64,000 nt of DNA from the NCBI GenBank assembly GCA_963717985.1, contig CAVQYC010000003.1, positions 248,001-312,000 on the forward strand, in the 5' to 3' direction. This stretch comes from BOG-1155 sp963717985. GTDB lineage: Bacteria > Desulfobacterota > Syntrophorhabdia > Syntrophorhabdales > WCHB1-27. Below, in pieces: positions 35,582 through 43,436 of this stretch. Positions within the stretch are counted from its first letter, which is position 1; each line of letters starts with the position of its first letter. The position numbers and the translations under genes were made by a program. A model generated the notes under the pieces. That model made no database searches. It saw nothing but the letters and a program-made list of their open reading frames with translations, and was not told the DNA's origin.

Positions 35582-35613
35582 AGGCTCCAGGTGCTGTCCG
35601 GTGCCTGGAGCCT
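35582..35613 (+). terminator. Hairpin between aprA and qmoA
   Basis: AGGCTCCAGG (35582-35591) pairs with CCTGGAGCCT (35604-35613), a perfect 10-bp stem with a 12-nt loop, followed by AATTCTT. A partial terminator or mRNA stabiliser would lower qmo relative to apr. No promoter is obvious between it and qmoA. Confidence 0.55.
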
Positions 35614-35635
35614 AATTCTTCAGATGGAGAGCCCG

Positions 35636-36898
35636 ATGGCAGATGAACAGAGCAAAAAAGGGGCGATCTTAGTGATAGGAGGAGGCATAGCCGGGATCAC
35701 TGCCGCGGTCGAAACCGCGGAGGTCGGTTACCCTGTCTACCTGATCGAAAAAGCACCCTCTTTGGGGGGCAGGGTAGCTCGCATCAATCAATACTTCCCT
35801 AAACTGTGCCCACCGACCTGCGGGATGGAGATCAATTTCAAGCGCATCAAGGGCAACCCCCTCATTACGGTGCTCACCATGAGCGAGGTGACGGGAATAT
35901 CGGGAAAAGCAGGCGCCTATGCGGTGACGGTTACCTCGATGCCAAGGTACGTGAACGAGAACTGCACCGGGTGCGGCAAGTGCGCGGCGGTGTGCCGGGC
36001 AACCATCCCCAATCCTTTCAATTACGGTATGGACCGCATCAAAGCAGCTTATCTGCCCCACGAGATGGCTTATCCCACGCGCTACGTCCTTGACCCCAGG
36101 ATCGCCAGGACCGAGGACGGCACGCGTTGCCGGGAGGCGTGTGTGTACAACGCCATCGACTTGAGTATGGTGCCGCACACCTTCGAGCTCAAGGTTGCTT
36201 CCATCGTTGTGGCAACCGGCTGGGAGCCGTATGATGCCGCGAGGGTCGACAATCTCGGGTTCGGCAAGGCGACAAACGTCATCACCAACGTCATGATGGA
36301 ACGGCTGGCCGCGGCGAACGGGCCGACGGGAGGGCGAATCGTCCGGCCCTCAGACGGAAAGGAGGTAAAGAGCGTCGCCTTCTGCCAATGCACGGGCCAG
36401 AGAGACGAGAATCATCTGCCTTTCTGTTCCGGGGTCTGCTGTCTCGCAACCCTGAAGCAGGCACACTATGTCCGCGAGCAGTATCCGGATGCAGACGTAT
36501 ACGTCTTTTACATCGATTTGCGCGCCATGGGACGAAACGAGGATTTTCTCGCCAAAATACAGGCGGACGAGAAGGTACGGCTGATCAAGGGCAAGATCGC
36601 AAAAGTGACGGAGGAACCCGGCACCAAGGACGTTATCGTGGAGGCCGAATCCGTTGCGGCGGGAAGCATCGCCCGGATTCAGGTAGATATGGTCGTGCTC
36701 GCCACCGGAATGGTCCCCTCAACTGCCGGCTGTAAGATCCCCATTGCCGAAGCGCTTTACGATGAGTATGGATTCTTCCTCGATAGCCCTGGTATATGCG
36801 GGGCCGGATGTGTGAAACGTCCGTTGGACGTCGCGTCGTCCGTTCAGGATGCGACAGCGGCCGCCCTCAAGGCGATCCAATCAGCGGTGGGGAGGTAA
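35636..36898 (+). CDS. qmoA: QmoA, quinone-interacting oxidoreductase subunit A
   Basis: 420 residues from ATG 35636; a longer frame to 35591 overlaps the hairpin. HdrA-like flavoprotein: FAD motif ILVIGGGIAGITAAVETAE, a HdrA-type CPPTCGMEI segment, a CxxCxxC cluster (CTGCGKCAAVC) and the C-terminal VKRPLDVASSVQDATAAALK. QmoA forms with QmoB and QmoC the complex that carries electrons from menaquinol to AprBA. It probably sits on the cytoplasmic side. The next gene starts 5 bp after its stop. Confidence 0.95.
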   Translation: MADEQSKKGAILVIGGGIAGITAAVETAEVGYPVYLIEKAPSLGGRVARINQYFPKLCPPTCGMEINFKRIKGNPLITVLTMSEVTGISGKAGAYAVTVTSMPRYVNENCTGCGKCAAVCRATIPNPFNYGMDRIKAAYLPHEMAYPTRYVLDPRIARTEDGTRCREACVYNAIDLSMVPHTFELKVASIVVATGWEPYDAARVDNLGFGKATNVITNVMMERLAAANGPTGGRIVRPSDGKEVKSVAFCQCTGQRDENHLPFCSGVCCLATLKQAHYVREQYPDADVYVFYIDLRAMGRNEDFLAKIQADEKVRLIKGKIAKVTEEPGTKDVIVEAESVAAGSIARIQVDMVVLATGMVPSTAGCKIPIAEALYDEYGFFLDSPGICGAGCVKRPLDVASSVQDATAAALKAIQSAVGR

Positions 36899-36902
36899 AT
36901 CG

Positions 36903-39170
36903 ATGGAAAAGAAGATTGGGGTTTATATATGTGGGGGCTGCGGCATAGGCGAGGCGGTGGATGTTGAGGAACTTGCGGACACGGCGAGGAGCGAGTTCAA
37001 GGCGCCGGTTTTTATCCACCCGTTTCTGTGCGGCGCCGAAGGGGTGGGACAGATCCGGGCTGACATTGCCGTCGGTAAGGTGAACGCGCCGGTGATTGCC
37101 GCGTGTTCCCCTAGAGCCAAGGGCGAGGTGTTCGCCTTCGATCCTCGAACGACGGTTCTCGACCGGGTAAACTTGCGGGAACAGGTTGCCTGGAGCCATG
37201 AGCCGAGCCTCGCCGAAGGGAAGACATTCGACGAGGACATCCGGATGCTCGCGGAAGACCAGTTACGGATGGGTGTCGCACGGACACGGAATATCGACCC
37301 GCCAGAGCCCTACGCGGCTGAATACACGAAGGCTATCCTCGTGGTTGGGGGCGGCACGACAGGCATGACCTCCGCCATCGAAGCAGCCAGGGCCGGGTAT
37401 GAGGTGGTTCTTGTGGAGAAGGAGCCGGTCCTCGGAGGATTCGCCACAAAGCTCTTCAAGGAATACCCCAAGGTCGCTCCCTACCGTGAGCCGGGCACAC
37501 CGGACTACGGGTCGCTGATAGACGCCCTTGCGAAAGAGCCGGGAGTCAAGGTCCTCACCTCCGCCGCAGTCGAAAAAATAAACGGCTCACCCGGAATGTT
37601 TGAGGCATCGATCCGGCAGAATGGAAACGTACTGAGCGAACGCGCGGGCGCCATCGTGCTTGCCACGGGTTTTGTGCCGTACGACGCGACCAAGCTCGGC
37701 CATTTGGGCTTCGGTGCGAGCCCTAACGTAGTGACAACGGTGACCATGGAAGAAATGGCCGGTGAGGCGAAGCTGGTCCGTCCTTCGGACGGGAAAGCCG
37801 CAAAGAATGTGGCCTTTATCCTCTGCGCAGGCTCGCGGGACGCCAACCACCTGCCGTATTGCTCCAGCACCTGCTGCCTCACATCGCTAAAACAGGCCCT
37901 CTACGTCAGGGAGCGCGATCCGGAGGCTAAAGTCTTTATTTTCTACAAGGATATTCGCGCACCCGGGCAGTACGAGAACTTTTACCGCCGTGTCCAGGAG
38001 GATGAAGGCATTTTTCTTACCAAGGGGCAGGTGACCGCCGTCAATCCGCAACCGGATGGGGCCGTTCTGGTGGAGGTAGATGACACGCTTCTCGGTGAGA
38101 AGATCAGCGTTGCCGCCGATGTGGTCATCCTTGCGACCGGTATGGTCCCGAGAACCGCCCTGGGAGAGGAAGAGGTGCTTATCGCCTGCGAGGAAAATGA
38201 TAAGCAAAAAGCAGATAAACCGCAGGACATGGCGTCCCGGCTCCTTATCCCCACGCGAATAATCCGGTCCGATACGCTCAACCTTGCCTACCGGCAGGGT
38301 CCCGAGCTTCCCGATCTCAAGTATGGCTTCCCCGATTCCCATTTCATTTGTTTTCCTTACGAGACCCGCCGGACAGGCGTCTATGCGGCAGGGCCCGTAC
38401 GCCAGCCCATGGACATGGCCTTCAGCAAGGAGGATGGGAGGGGCGCCGCCCTGAAAGCGATCCAGTGCGTGGAGCTTACCTCGGCGGGCAAGTCCCTTCA
38501 CCCGAGGGTGGGCGACATGACCTATCCCGACCTTTCTATGCAGCGCTGTACCCAGTGCAAACGGTGCACCGAGGAATGTCCCTTCGGCATGTACGATGAA
38601 GATGAGAAGGGTAATCCTTTGCCCAACCCGACGAGATGCCGCCGCTGTTCGATTTGCATGGGCTCCTGTCCCGAGAGGATCATCTCCTTCAAAGATTATT
38701 CAGTGCCCATGATCGGGGCAATGATCAAGGCTATCGAAGTCCCTGAGGAAGACGAGGAGAAGCCTCGCATTCTGATCCTCGCGTGCGAAAATGATGCCTA
38801 TCCGGCCCTCGACATGATCGGAGAGCGCCGCGGTCGTTACAATCCCTACGTACGCATCATTCCTCTGCGCTGTCTTGGATCGCTCAACCTGGTCTGGATC
38901 GCCGATACTCTTTCCAAAGGCATCGACGGAATACTCCTCCTGGGCTGCGTCCGCGGGGACGATTATCAGTGCCATATGGTAAAGGGCAGCGAGCTGGCCA
39001 ATTATCGTCTCACGAAAGTCCAGGAGACCCTGACTAGGCTGGCTCTTGAATCGAAGCGGCTGCGCATCGAGCAGATCGAGATATCCGACTACGATCGCCT
39101 GCCGGGGATCATCGACGAGTTCCTGGAGACAATCAACGAGGTGGGGCCAAACCCCTACAAAGGGTTTTAG
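36903..39170 (+). CDS. qmoB: QmoB, quinone-interacting oxidoreductase subunit B
   Basis: 755 residues from ATG 36903 after GGGGAGG. HdrA-like N-terminal part (IGVYICGGCGIGEAVDV), FAD motif ILVVGGGTTGMTSAIEAA near 145, two [4Fe-4S] motifs CTQCKRCTEECP and CRRCSICMGSCP near 545-590, and a C-terminal MvhD/FlpD domain (ILILACENDAYPALDMIG, then LLGCVRGDDYQCHM). In related systems the MvhD part accepts hydrogenase or formate electrons. With QmoA it bridges QmoC and AprBA, and electron confurcation has been proposed for the family. Start choice rests on SD and on family N-termini. Confidence 0.95.
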   Translation: MEKKIGVYICGGCGIGEAVDVEELADTARSEFKAPVFIHPFLCGAEGVGQIRADIAVGKVNAPVIAACSPRAKGEVFAFDPRTTVLDRVNLREQVAWSHEPSLAEGKTFDEDIRMLAEDQLRMGVARTRNIDPPEPYAAEYTKAILVVGGGTTGMTSAIEAARAGYEVVLVEKEPVLGGFATKLFKEYPKVAPYREPGTPDYGSLIDALAKEPGVKVLTSAAVEKINGSPGMFEASIRQNGNVLSERAGAIVLATGFVPYDATKLGHLGFGASPNVVTTVTMEEMAGEAKLVRPSDGKAAKNVAFILCAGSRDANHLPYCSSTCCLTSLKQALYVRERDPEAKVFIFYKDIRAPGQYENFYRRVQEDEGIFLTKGQVTAVNPQPDGAVLVEVDDTLLGEKISVAADVVILATGMVPRTALGEEEVLIACEENDKQKADKPQDMASRLLIPTRIIRSDTLNLAYRQGPELPDLKYGFPDSHFICFPYETRRTGVYAAGPVRQPMDMAFSKEDGRGAALKAIQCVELTSAGKSLHPRVGDMTYPDLSMQRCTQCKRCTEECPFGMYDEDEKGNPLPNPTRCRRCSICMGSCPERIISFKDYSVPMIGAMIKAIEVPEEDEEKPRILILACENDAYPALDMIGERRGRYNPYVRIIPLRCLGSLNLVWIADTLSKGIDGILLLGCVRGDDYQCHMVKGSELANYRLTKVQETLTRLALESKRLRIEQIEISDYDRLPGIIDEFLETINEVGPNPYKGF

Positions 39171-39182
39171 GAGGTGATGAGG

Positions 39183-40376
39183 ATGCCTGGAGAGAACCTC
39201 ATAGAACCTGATCTGGAGTTTATCAAAGAGATAAAGGCCCTCGGCGGGGATAGCGTCAAGAAGTGCTTCCAGTGCGCCACATGCTCCACGGTGTGCGGCT
39301 TGTCCCCTGACGATCGGCCTTTCCCGAGAAAAGAGATGGCCTGGGCTCAATGGGGATTGAAGGGCCGGCTCGTGAATGACCCGGACGTATGGCTCTGCCA
39401 TCAGTGCAATGACTGCTCGCAGTACTGCCCGCGAGGGGCGAGACCCGGAGACGTCCTTGCGGCCGTGCGCCGCGTGACCATTCGGGAGAACGCGTTTCCC
39501 CGGCTCATAGCGGTCATGGTGAACGATCCCAGGTTCCTTCCCTTTGTCTTTGCCATCCCCGCAATGCTGCTTCTCCTCCTCATGGCCGCCGCCGGGACCC
39601 TCCACTTCCCTGACGGAGAGATCATCTATCGCCGCTTTATTCCCCAGTGGCCTGTTGTCGACGTGCTCTTTCCTCTTACGGCGATCTGGGCAACGGTGTG
39701 CGCAGGCATAGGAGTGCGGCGTCTCTGGGCAGGGTTTCGTGACGGTCCCTACGGAGAGTCCCCCCGGGCCGGCCTGAAGTTGAGGCATATCGGTCCTGTG
39801 ATACTGAATGTGCTGAAGCACAAGGATTTTCGAGAGTGCGTGGTGAACCGGGGCCGGTACCTTGCGCACCTCAATATCATGTGGGGGTTTATCCTGCTTG
39901 CCGTCACTACCGCGTGCGTGGCTGCCGGTGTGTATCTCTTCCATGAGGAGACCCCCTATTCCCTGGTTAACCCCATCAAGTGGATAGGGAACGTTGGGGC
40001 CGTTATCCTGATCCTTGGGTCTTCCCTGGCCCTTGTGAATCGTCTTTCTCAGGGGGAGGATGCGGGGAAGGGCACGTATTTCGATTGGCTTTTTTTGTTG
40101 GTAGTCCTGGGGACAGGTGTTACCGGTCTGGCGAGCGAGATTCTCCGCTTGACCGATCTCCCCGGTGCGGCTTATCCCGTCTATTTCATTCACCTGGTCT
40201 GTGTCTGGTTTCTCTTCGCCTATTTCCCTTTCTCGAAGTTTGCCCACGCCCTTTACCGGACCACAGCGCTCGTCTACGCCCGGCATATCGGACGGGAGCT
40301 TAGGAAGGGATCTACCATCTCGGTGCCTGTCGCAGCCGTAAGGCCGCCTGGTGCGAGAGTCGGATCAAGCGGATAA
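39183..40376 (+). CDS. qmoC: QmoC, membrane subunit with HdrC and HdrE-like parts
   Basis: 397 residues from ATG 39183, 8 nt after TAGGAGG; upstream GTG/ATG candidates are too close to it. The N-terminal 110 residues are HdrC-like with two [4Fe-4S] clusters (CFQCATCSTVC and CHQCNDCSQYCP). From about residue 115 six hydrophobic helices form a cytochrome-b-like (NarI/HdrE) domain with His residues (KLRHIGPV, YLAHLNIMWG, IHLVCVWFLF). It oxidises menaquinol in the membrane. Last gene of the sat-apr-qmo unit; the YkgJ-type genes follow 42 bp later. Confidence 0.95.
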   Translation: MPGENLIEPDLEFIKEIKALGGDSVKKCFQCATCSTVCGLSPDDRPFPRKEMAWAQWGLKGRLVNDPDVWLCHQCNDCSQYCPRGARPGDVLAAVRRVTIRENAFPRLIAVMVNDPRFLPFVFAIPAMLLLLLMAAAGTLHFPDGEIIYRRFIPQWPVVDVLFPLTAIWATVCAGIGVRRLWAGFRDGPYGESPRAGLKLRHIGPVILNVLKHKDFRECVVNRGRYLAHLNIMWGFILLAVTTACVAAGVYLFHEETPYSLVNPIKWIGNVGAVILILGSSLALVNRLSQGEDAGKGTYFDWLFLLVVLGTGVTGLASEILRLTDLPGAAYPVYFIHLVCVWFLFAYFPFSKFAHALYRTTALVYARHIGRELRKGSTISVPVAAVRPPGARVGSSG

Positions 40377-40418
40377 TACACGAAATGACGCCGTTTCTCA
40401 ACGTCGAAGGAGGTTCTG

Positions 40419-41222
40419 ATGGATTCTAAAGATAACCGGGAGCATCGGCCGGCTGCCGGGCAGACGGAGTTGGCAGGCCTCGACCGCATCAGGTTTCATT
40501 GTCACGCCGGGTTGGCCTGTTATACTACGTGCTGCCGGGATGTGAATATCTTCCTCTCTCCTTACGACATACTCCGGATGAAGAAGCGGCTGGGGATGAC
40601 GTCCGGGGATTTCCTCGAGCGCTACACGGTCTCGCTGATCCCGGAGGCTTCCGGGTTCCCGGTAATACTGCTCAAAATGGAGGAAGAGCATAACAAAACG
40701 TGCCCTTTTGTAACCCCGCAAGGGTGTTCCATATACGCGGACCGGCCGTGGCCGTGCCGCATGTTTCCCCTCGATCAGGGCAACAGCGCGGATGCGTTCC
40801 GGTTAATTGCCGACCCGTCTTTTTGCCTTGGCATGGGTGAAGAGAGGGAGACAACAGTAGGAGAGTATCTGGGTGCGCAAGGTCTTTCACACTATGCGGA
40901 AAGTGAGACGCTTCTGGGCAGAATAGCCTCTCATCCCAGGTTCTCGAAAGAGCATATTCAGAACCCTAAAGTCCAGGAGATGTGTCGCATGGCCCTCTAC
41001 GACCTCGACCGATTTCGCAGATTTGTCCTCGAAAGCCGTTTTCTCGAGATTTTCGAGGTAGAAAAGGAGGTTGCCGACAGAATCAAGACGGAAGATCTCG
41101 AACTGATGAGGCTGGCCCATCGCTGGCTTGAGTTCGGTCTCATCGCCGGGGAGACCCTCAAGATGCGGGAAGACGTACTCAAGGGTGAGGAGATGAAGGG
41201 CAGGGAGGCTTCGAGAGGCTGA
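40419..41222 (+). CDS. YkgJ family CxxxCxxC zinc/iron-binding protein (copy 1)
   Basis: A 267-residue protein with SD AAGGAGG. The family cysteines appear as CHAGLACYTTCC and later CPFVTPQGCSIYADRPWPCRMFP, the YkgJ/FliB-like metal-binding pattern. Residues 150-260 are helical. Some relatives methylate flagellin lysines; most are uncharacterised Cys-cluster proteins. Its stop overlaps the start of a paralogue (TGATG), indicating coupled translation. The location after qmoC suggests co-expression with the sulfate-activation genes, but a role there is unproven. Confidence 0.8.
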   Translation: MDSKDNREHRPAAGQTELAGLDRIRFHCHAGLACYTTCCRDVNIFLSPYDILRMKKRLGMTSGDFLERYTVSLIPEASGFPVILLKMEEEHNKTCPFVTPQGCSIYADRPWPCRMFPLDQGNSADAFRLIADPSFCLGMGEERETTVGEYLGAQGLSHYAESETLLGRIASHPRFSKEHIQNPKVQEMCRMALYDLDRFRRFVLESRFLEIFEVEKEVADRIKTEDLELMRLAHRWLEFGLIAGETLKMREDVLKGEEMKGREASRG

Positions 41223-42001
41223 TGCAGGCAACAACACCATTCCAGGACGGCGGCCAGGGGTGTATGAGACCTGTGGGTGAAGGGAGGGTCCGATTCTCCT
41301 GTCATCCACAAATTGCCTGCTTCACGGCCTGCTGTGCCGACCTTCATTTGATCCTTACCCCTTACGATGTGCTGCGCATGAAAAAGCGGCTCCACGTGAC
41401 CGCCGGGGAATTCATAGAACGGTACACGCTGCCTCACGAAGCAGAGAACCACGTCCTGCCGTTAATCCGTCTCAAGATGCGAGAGGATGGAGGACACCGC
41501 TGTCCTTTTGTGGGGCCGAAGGGATGCGCCATCTATGAGGACCGTCCGGGGGCCTGCAGGCTTTATCCCTTTGGAAGGGGTGCGAGCGTGGGGTTGTCGG
41601 GGAAGGAGGAAGAATTCTATTTCATCGTGAGTGAGTTTCACTGCCTAGGCTTTCAGGAGGAGCGGGAATGGACCGTGGAGGAGTGGATCGAAGACCAGGG
41701 AGTCCGGCTTTACAATGAAATGAATCGGCCCTGGATAGAGGTCGTCGCCAACAAGAATGCGCGAATCAGCGGGCTGACCAATCAAAAACTTGCCATGTTC
41801 CATATGGCGAGCTACAATTTGGACCGTTTCCGGGAATTTGTTTTCCGGACAAAATTCCTCAAGGTCTTCGCGCTCACTCCGGAAGAAGGCGAAAAGGCGG
41901 CTGCGGATGAAGGAGAACTGATGAAGCTGGCCATGCGATGGCTGGGGTTCGCGCTTTGTGGGTTGGATACGCTGGTCCCCGTTTACCCTTCCGGAGGTTA
42001 G
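41222..42001 (+). CDS. YkgJ family CxxxCxxC zinc/iron-binding protein (copy 2)
   Basis: 259 residues, a paralogue of the preceding gene with the same cysteine layout (CHPQIACFTACC; CPFVGPKGCAIYEDRPGACRLYP) and the same helical end (NLDRFREFVFRTKFLKVF). By eye about 45 percent identical. It starts inside the stop codon of copy 1. Two tandem copies suggest a heteromer. Function unknown; metal or Fe-S binding is expected from the cysteines. Confidence 0.8.
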   Translation: MQATTPFQDGGQGCMRPVGEGRVRFSCHPQIACFTACCADLHLILTPYDVLRMKKRLHVTAGEFIERYTLPHEAENHVLPLIRLKMREDGGHRCPFVGPKGCAIYEDRPGACRLYPFGRGASVGLSGKEEEFYFIVSEFHCLGFQEEREWTVEEWIEDQGVRLYNEMNRPWIEVVANKNARISGLTNQKLAMFHMASYNLDRFREFVFRTKFLKVFALTPEEGEKAAADEGELMKLAMRWLGFALCGLDTLVPVYPSGG

Positions 42002-42078
42002 CGGTGGTCTTTTAGGAACAATCCCTGGGGGAGACAGGAGAGAAGAGTGGTGGGTGTCGCACAGAAAGGAGAGTGCTA

Positions 42079-42396
42079 ATGGACCCTCGGAATCCGTACA
42101 TTGAGGAATTTCTCAGAACATTGATCAAAAAAAAGGGAGAGAAGCTGGAGCCTGATGCGCTTGAGAGACTGGTCGAGTCCCTCAACCGTCTTCTGGAGAA
42201 CATGGTGGGCAGAAACATGATAGCTGCCCTGCCGGAAGACGTACGGTGCGCCTTTGTGTCTCAGTACGATAAAGGAAGCCGGGATGTCGATCCGGCTCAA
42301 CTCTCACCTGTTTTCGACAAGTACATCAACGACCCGGCCAAGATCATGGCGGAGACGTTGAGAGAATTTGCCGATCTCTATTTTCAAAACAGGTAA
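42079..42396 (+). CDS. Small helical protein, possibly DUF5663-like
   Basis: 105 residues from ATG 42079 after AAAGGAGAG; an upstream GTG at 42073 is too close to the SD. The start, YIEEFLRTLIKKKGEKLEPD, and the segment ERLVESLNRLLENMVGRNMIAALPED recall the DUF5663 pattern (helices around a xALPED motif). No cysteines or membrane segment. It closes the plus-strand run after the YkgJ pair and converges on lysR. Role unknown. Confidence 0.6.
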   Translation: MDPRNPYIEEFLRTLIKKKGEKLEPDALERLVESLNRLLENMVGRNMIAALPEDVRCAFVSQYDKGSRDVDPAQLSPVFDKYINDPAKIMAETLREFADLYFQNR

Positions 42397-42443
42397 AGCG
42401 CTTATCATGCCTTGAATGGGGGCTGCCTTAGAAACCTGGCGCT

Positions 42444-43331
42444 TCATTTCACGTCGAAATTAAGCGCCATGTGTACAAAAGCCTTCAAGGCGCGGGAGGA
42501 GAACTTCTCCTTGTGGTAGATGAGATAGAAGGTTTCGGTCATCTCCACTTCGGTAAAACGTTTCGCCTTAAAGGCGCCGGCCTCAACGTCTCTTTTTACC
42601 GCATGTTCCGATAGAATGCCGATCCCTGCCCCGCTCTCTACCATTCCCTTTATGGCCGCGGTGCTGGCAGACTCCATCACGATCAAAGGGGAAATCCCTT
42701 TCTTCCTGAATACGTCATCCACCATGCCCCTGTACGAAGATCCCGGTTCCCGCAAGATCAGAGGCTCACCATTCAGCTCATTGAGCGTGACCGACTCTCT
42801 TTCCGCGAGCTTGTGGTGGTTGGGAATGACTGCCACCAGGATGTCGCTGACGAATTCCCGCACCACGAGCTTGTTGTTATGAGGATGATAGGCGACAAAT
42901 GCGACGTCGTTTTTGTGAAGCAGGGTGTCTTCGATGATCTGGCTGGTATTGCCCGTGCTGACCTGAAGGAATATCTTCTCATACTTCTGATGGAAGGCCT
43001 TGAGCAGAGCGGGCAAATAGTCGTAGGCAAAAGAAAAGGAGGTGCCTATGCGTACGTTCCCCCGGGATAGTCCCTTCAGGTCGGCAATCACTTGCTCGGC
43101 CTGACTCTCAAGGTCAAGCATGCGACTGGCAACCTCGAAGAGAACTTTTCCCTCCGCGCTCAGGAAGACCTTCTTGCCGGCCCTTTCGAAGAACTTCAGT
43201 TGATAGTAATCTTCCAGGTTCTTGATCTGTAAGGTGACCGCCGGCTGAGTCACGTGGATTTTCTCTGCTGCCGCACTAAAACTCTGACTCTCGGCAACCG
43301 CACAAAAAACCCGGAGCTGGTGCAAATTCAT
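42444..43331 (-). CDS. LysR family transcriptional regulator, probable sulfate-reduction regulator
   Basis: A 295-residue LysR protein. The N-terminal winged HTH (LHQLRVFCAVAESQSFSAAA, VTQPAVTLQIKNLE) is canonical, followed by the linker helix and an effector domain (VRIGTSFSFAYDYLPALLKA, IGILSEHAVK). It is closest in feel to the CysB/CysL/YeiE-like group, some of which sense sulfur compounds, but the ligand cannot be read. Box 5 lies 28 bp upstream of its start, the divergent, autoregulatory arrangement typical of LysR genes, and the same box occurs at four other sulfur-related promoters in this window. That makes it the best candidate to bind them all. Confidence 0.9.
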   Translation of the reverse strand: MNLHQLRVFCAVAESQSFSAAAEKIHVTQPAVTLQIKNLEDYYQLKFFERAGKKVFLSAEGKVLFEVASRMLDLESQAEQVIADLKGLSRGNVRIGTSFSFAYDYLPALLKAFHQKYEKIFLQVSTGNTSQIIEDTLLHKNDVAFVAYHPHNNKLVVREFVSDILVAVIPNHHKLAERESVTLNELNGEPLILREPGSSYRGMVDDVFRKKGISPLIVMESASTAAIKGMVESGAGIGILSEHAVKRDVEAGAFKAKRFTEVEMTETFYLIYHKEKFSSRALKAFVHMALNFDVK

Positions 43332-43358
43332 GTAACGTCCCCCTTTGTCTTAGCGTCA

Positions 43359-43416
43359 CTTATAGATACCATAAAAATTAATGATTTGACTTATAGTAGC
43401 CATCCGCTCATATAAT
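43359..43416 (+). promoter_or_regulatory. LysR-type box and promoter 5 (lysR/dsr divergent region)
   Basis: CTTAT AGATACC ATAAA (43359-43375), AATTAATGAT, TTGACT (43386-43391), 19 nt, TATAAT (43411-43416). The promoter faces the dsr operon but an insertion sequence begins 21 bp after the -10, so the natural target dsrA now lies about 1.4 kb further away. The box can still serve lysR in the other direction. Confidence 0.75.
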
Positions 43417-43421
43417 GTCAA

Positions 43422-43436
43422 TAATAATAATGAGAA
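43422..43436 (+). repeat. 15-bp target-site duplication, left copy
   Basis: TAATAATAATGAGAA; identical copy at 44794-44808 on the other side of the insertion sequence. Confidence 0.88.

Noticed and set aside
38700..40286. 528-codon minus-strand open frame
   Set aside because: It is antisense to qmoB and qmoC, both of which have strong motifs and SDs. The product is low-complexity and has no recognisable domain.
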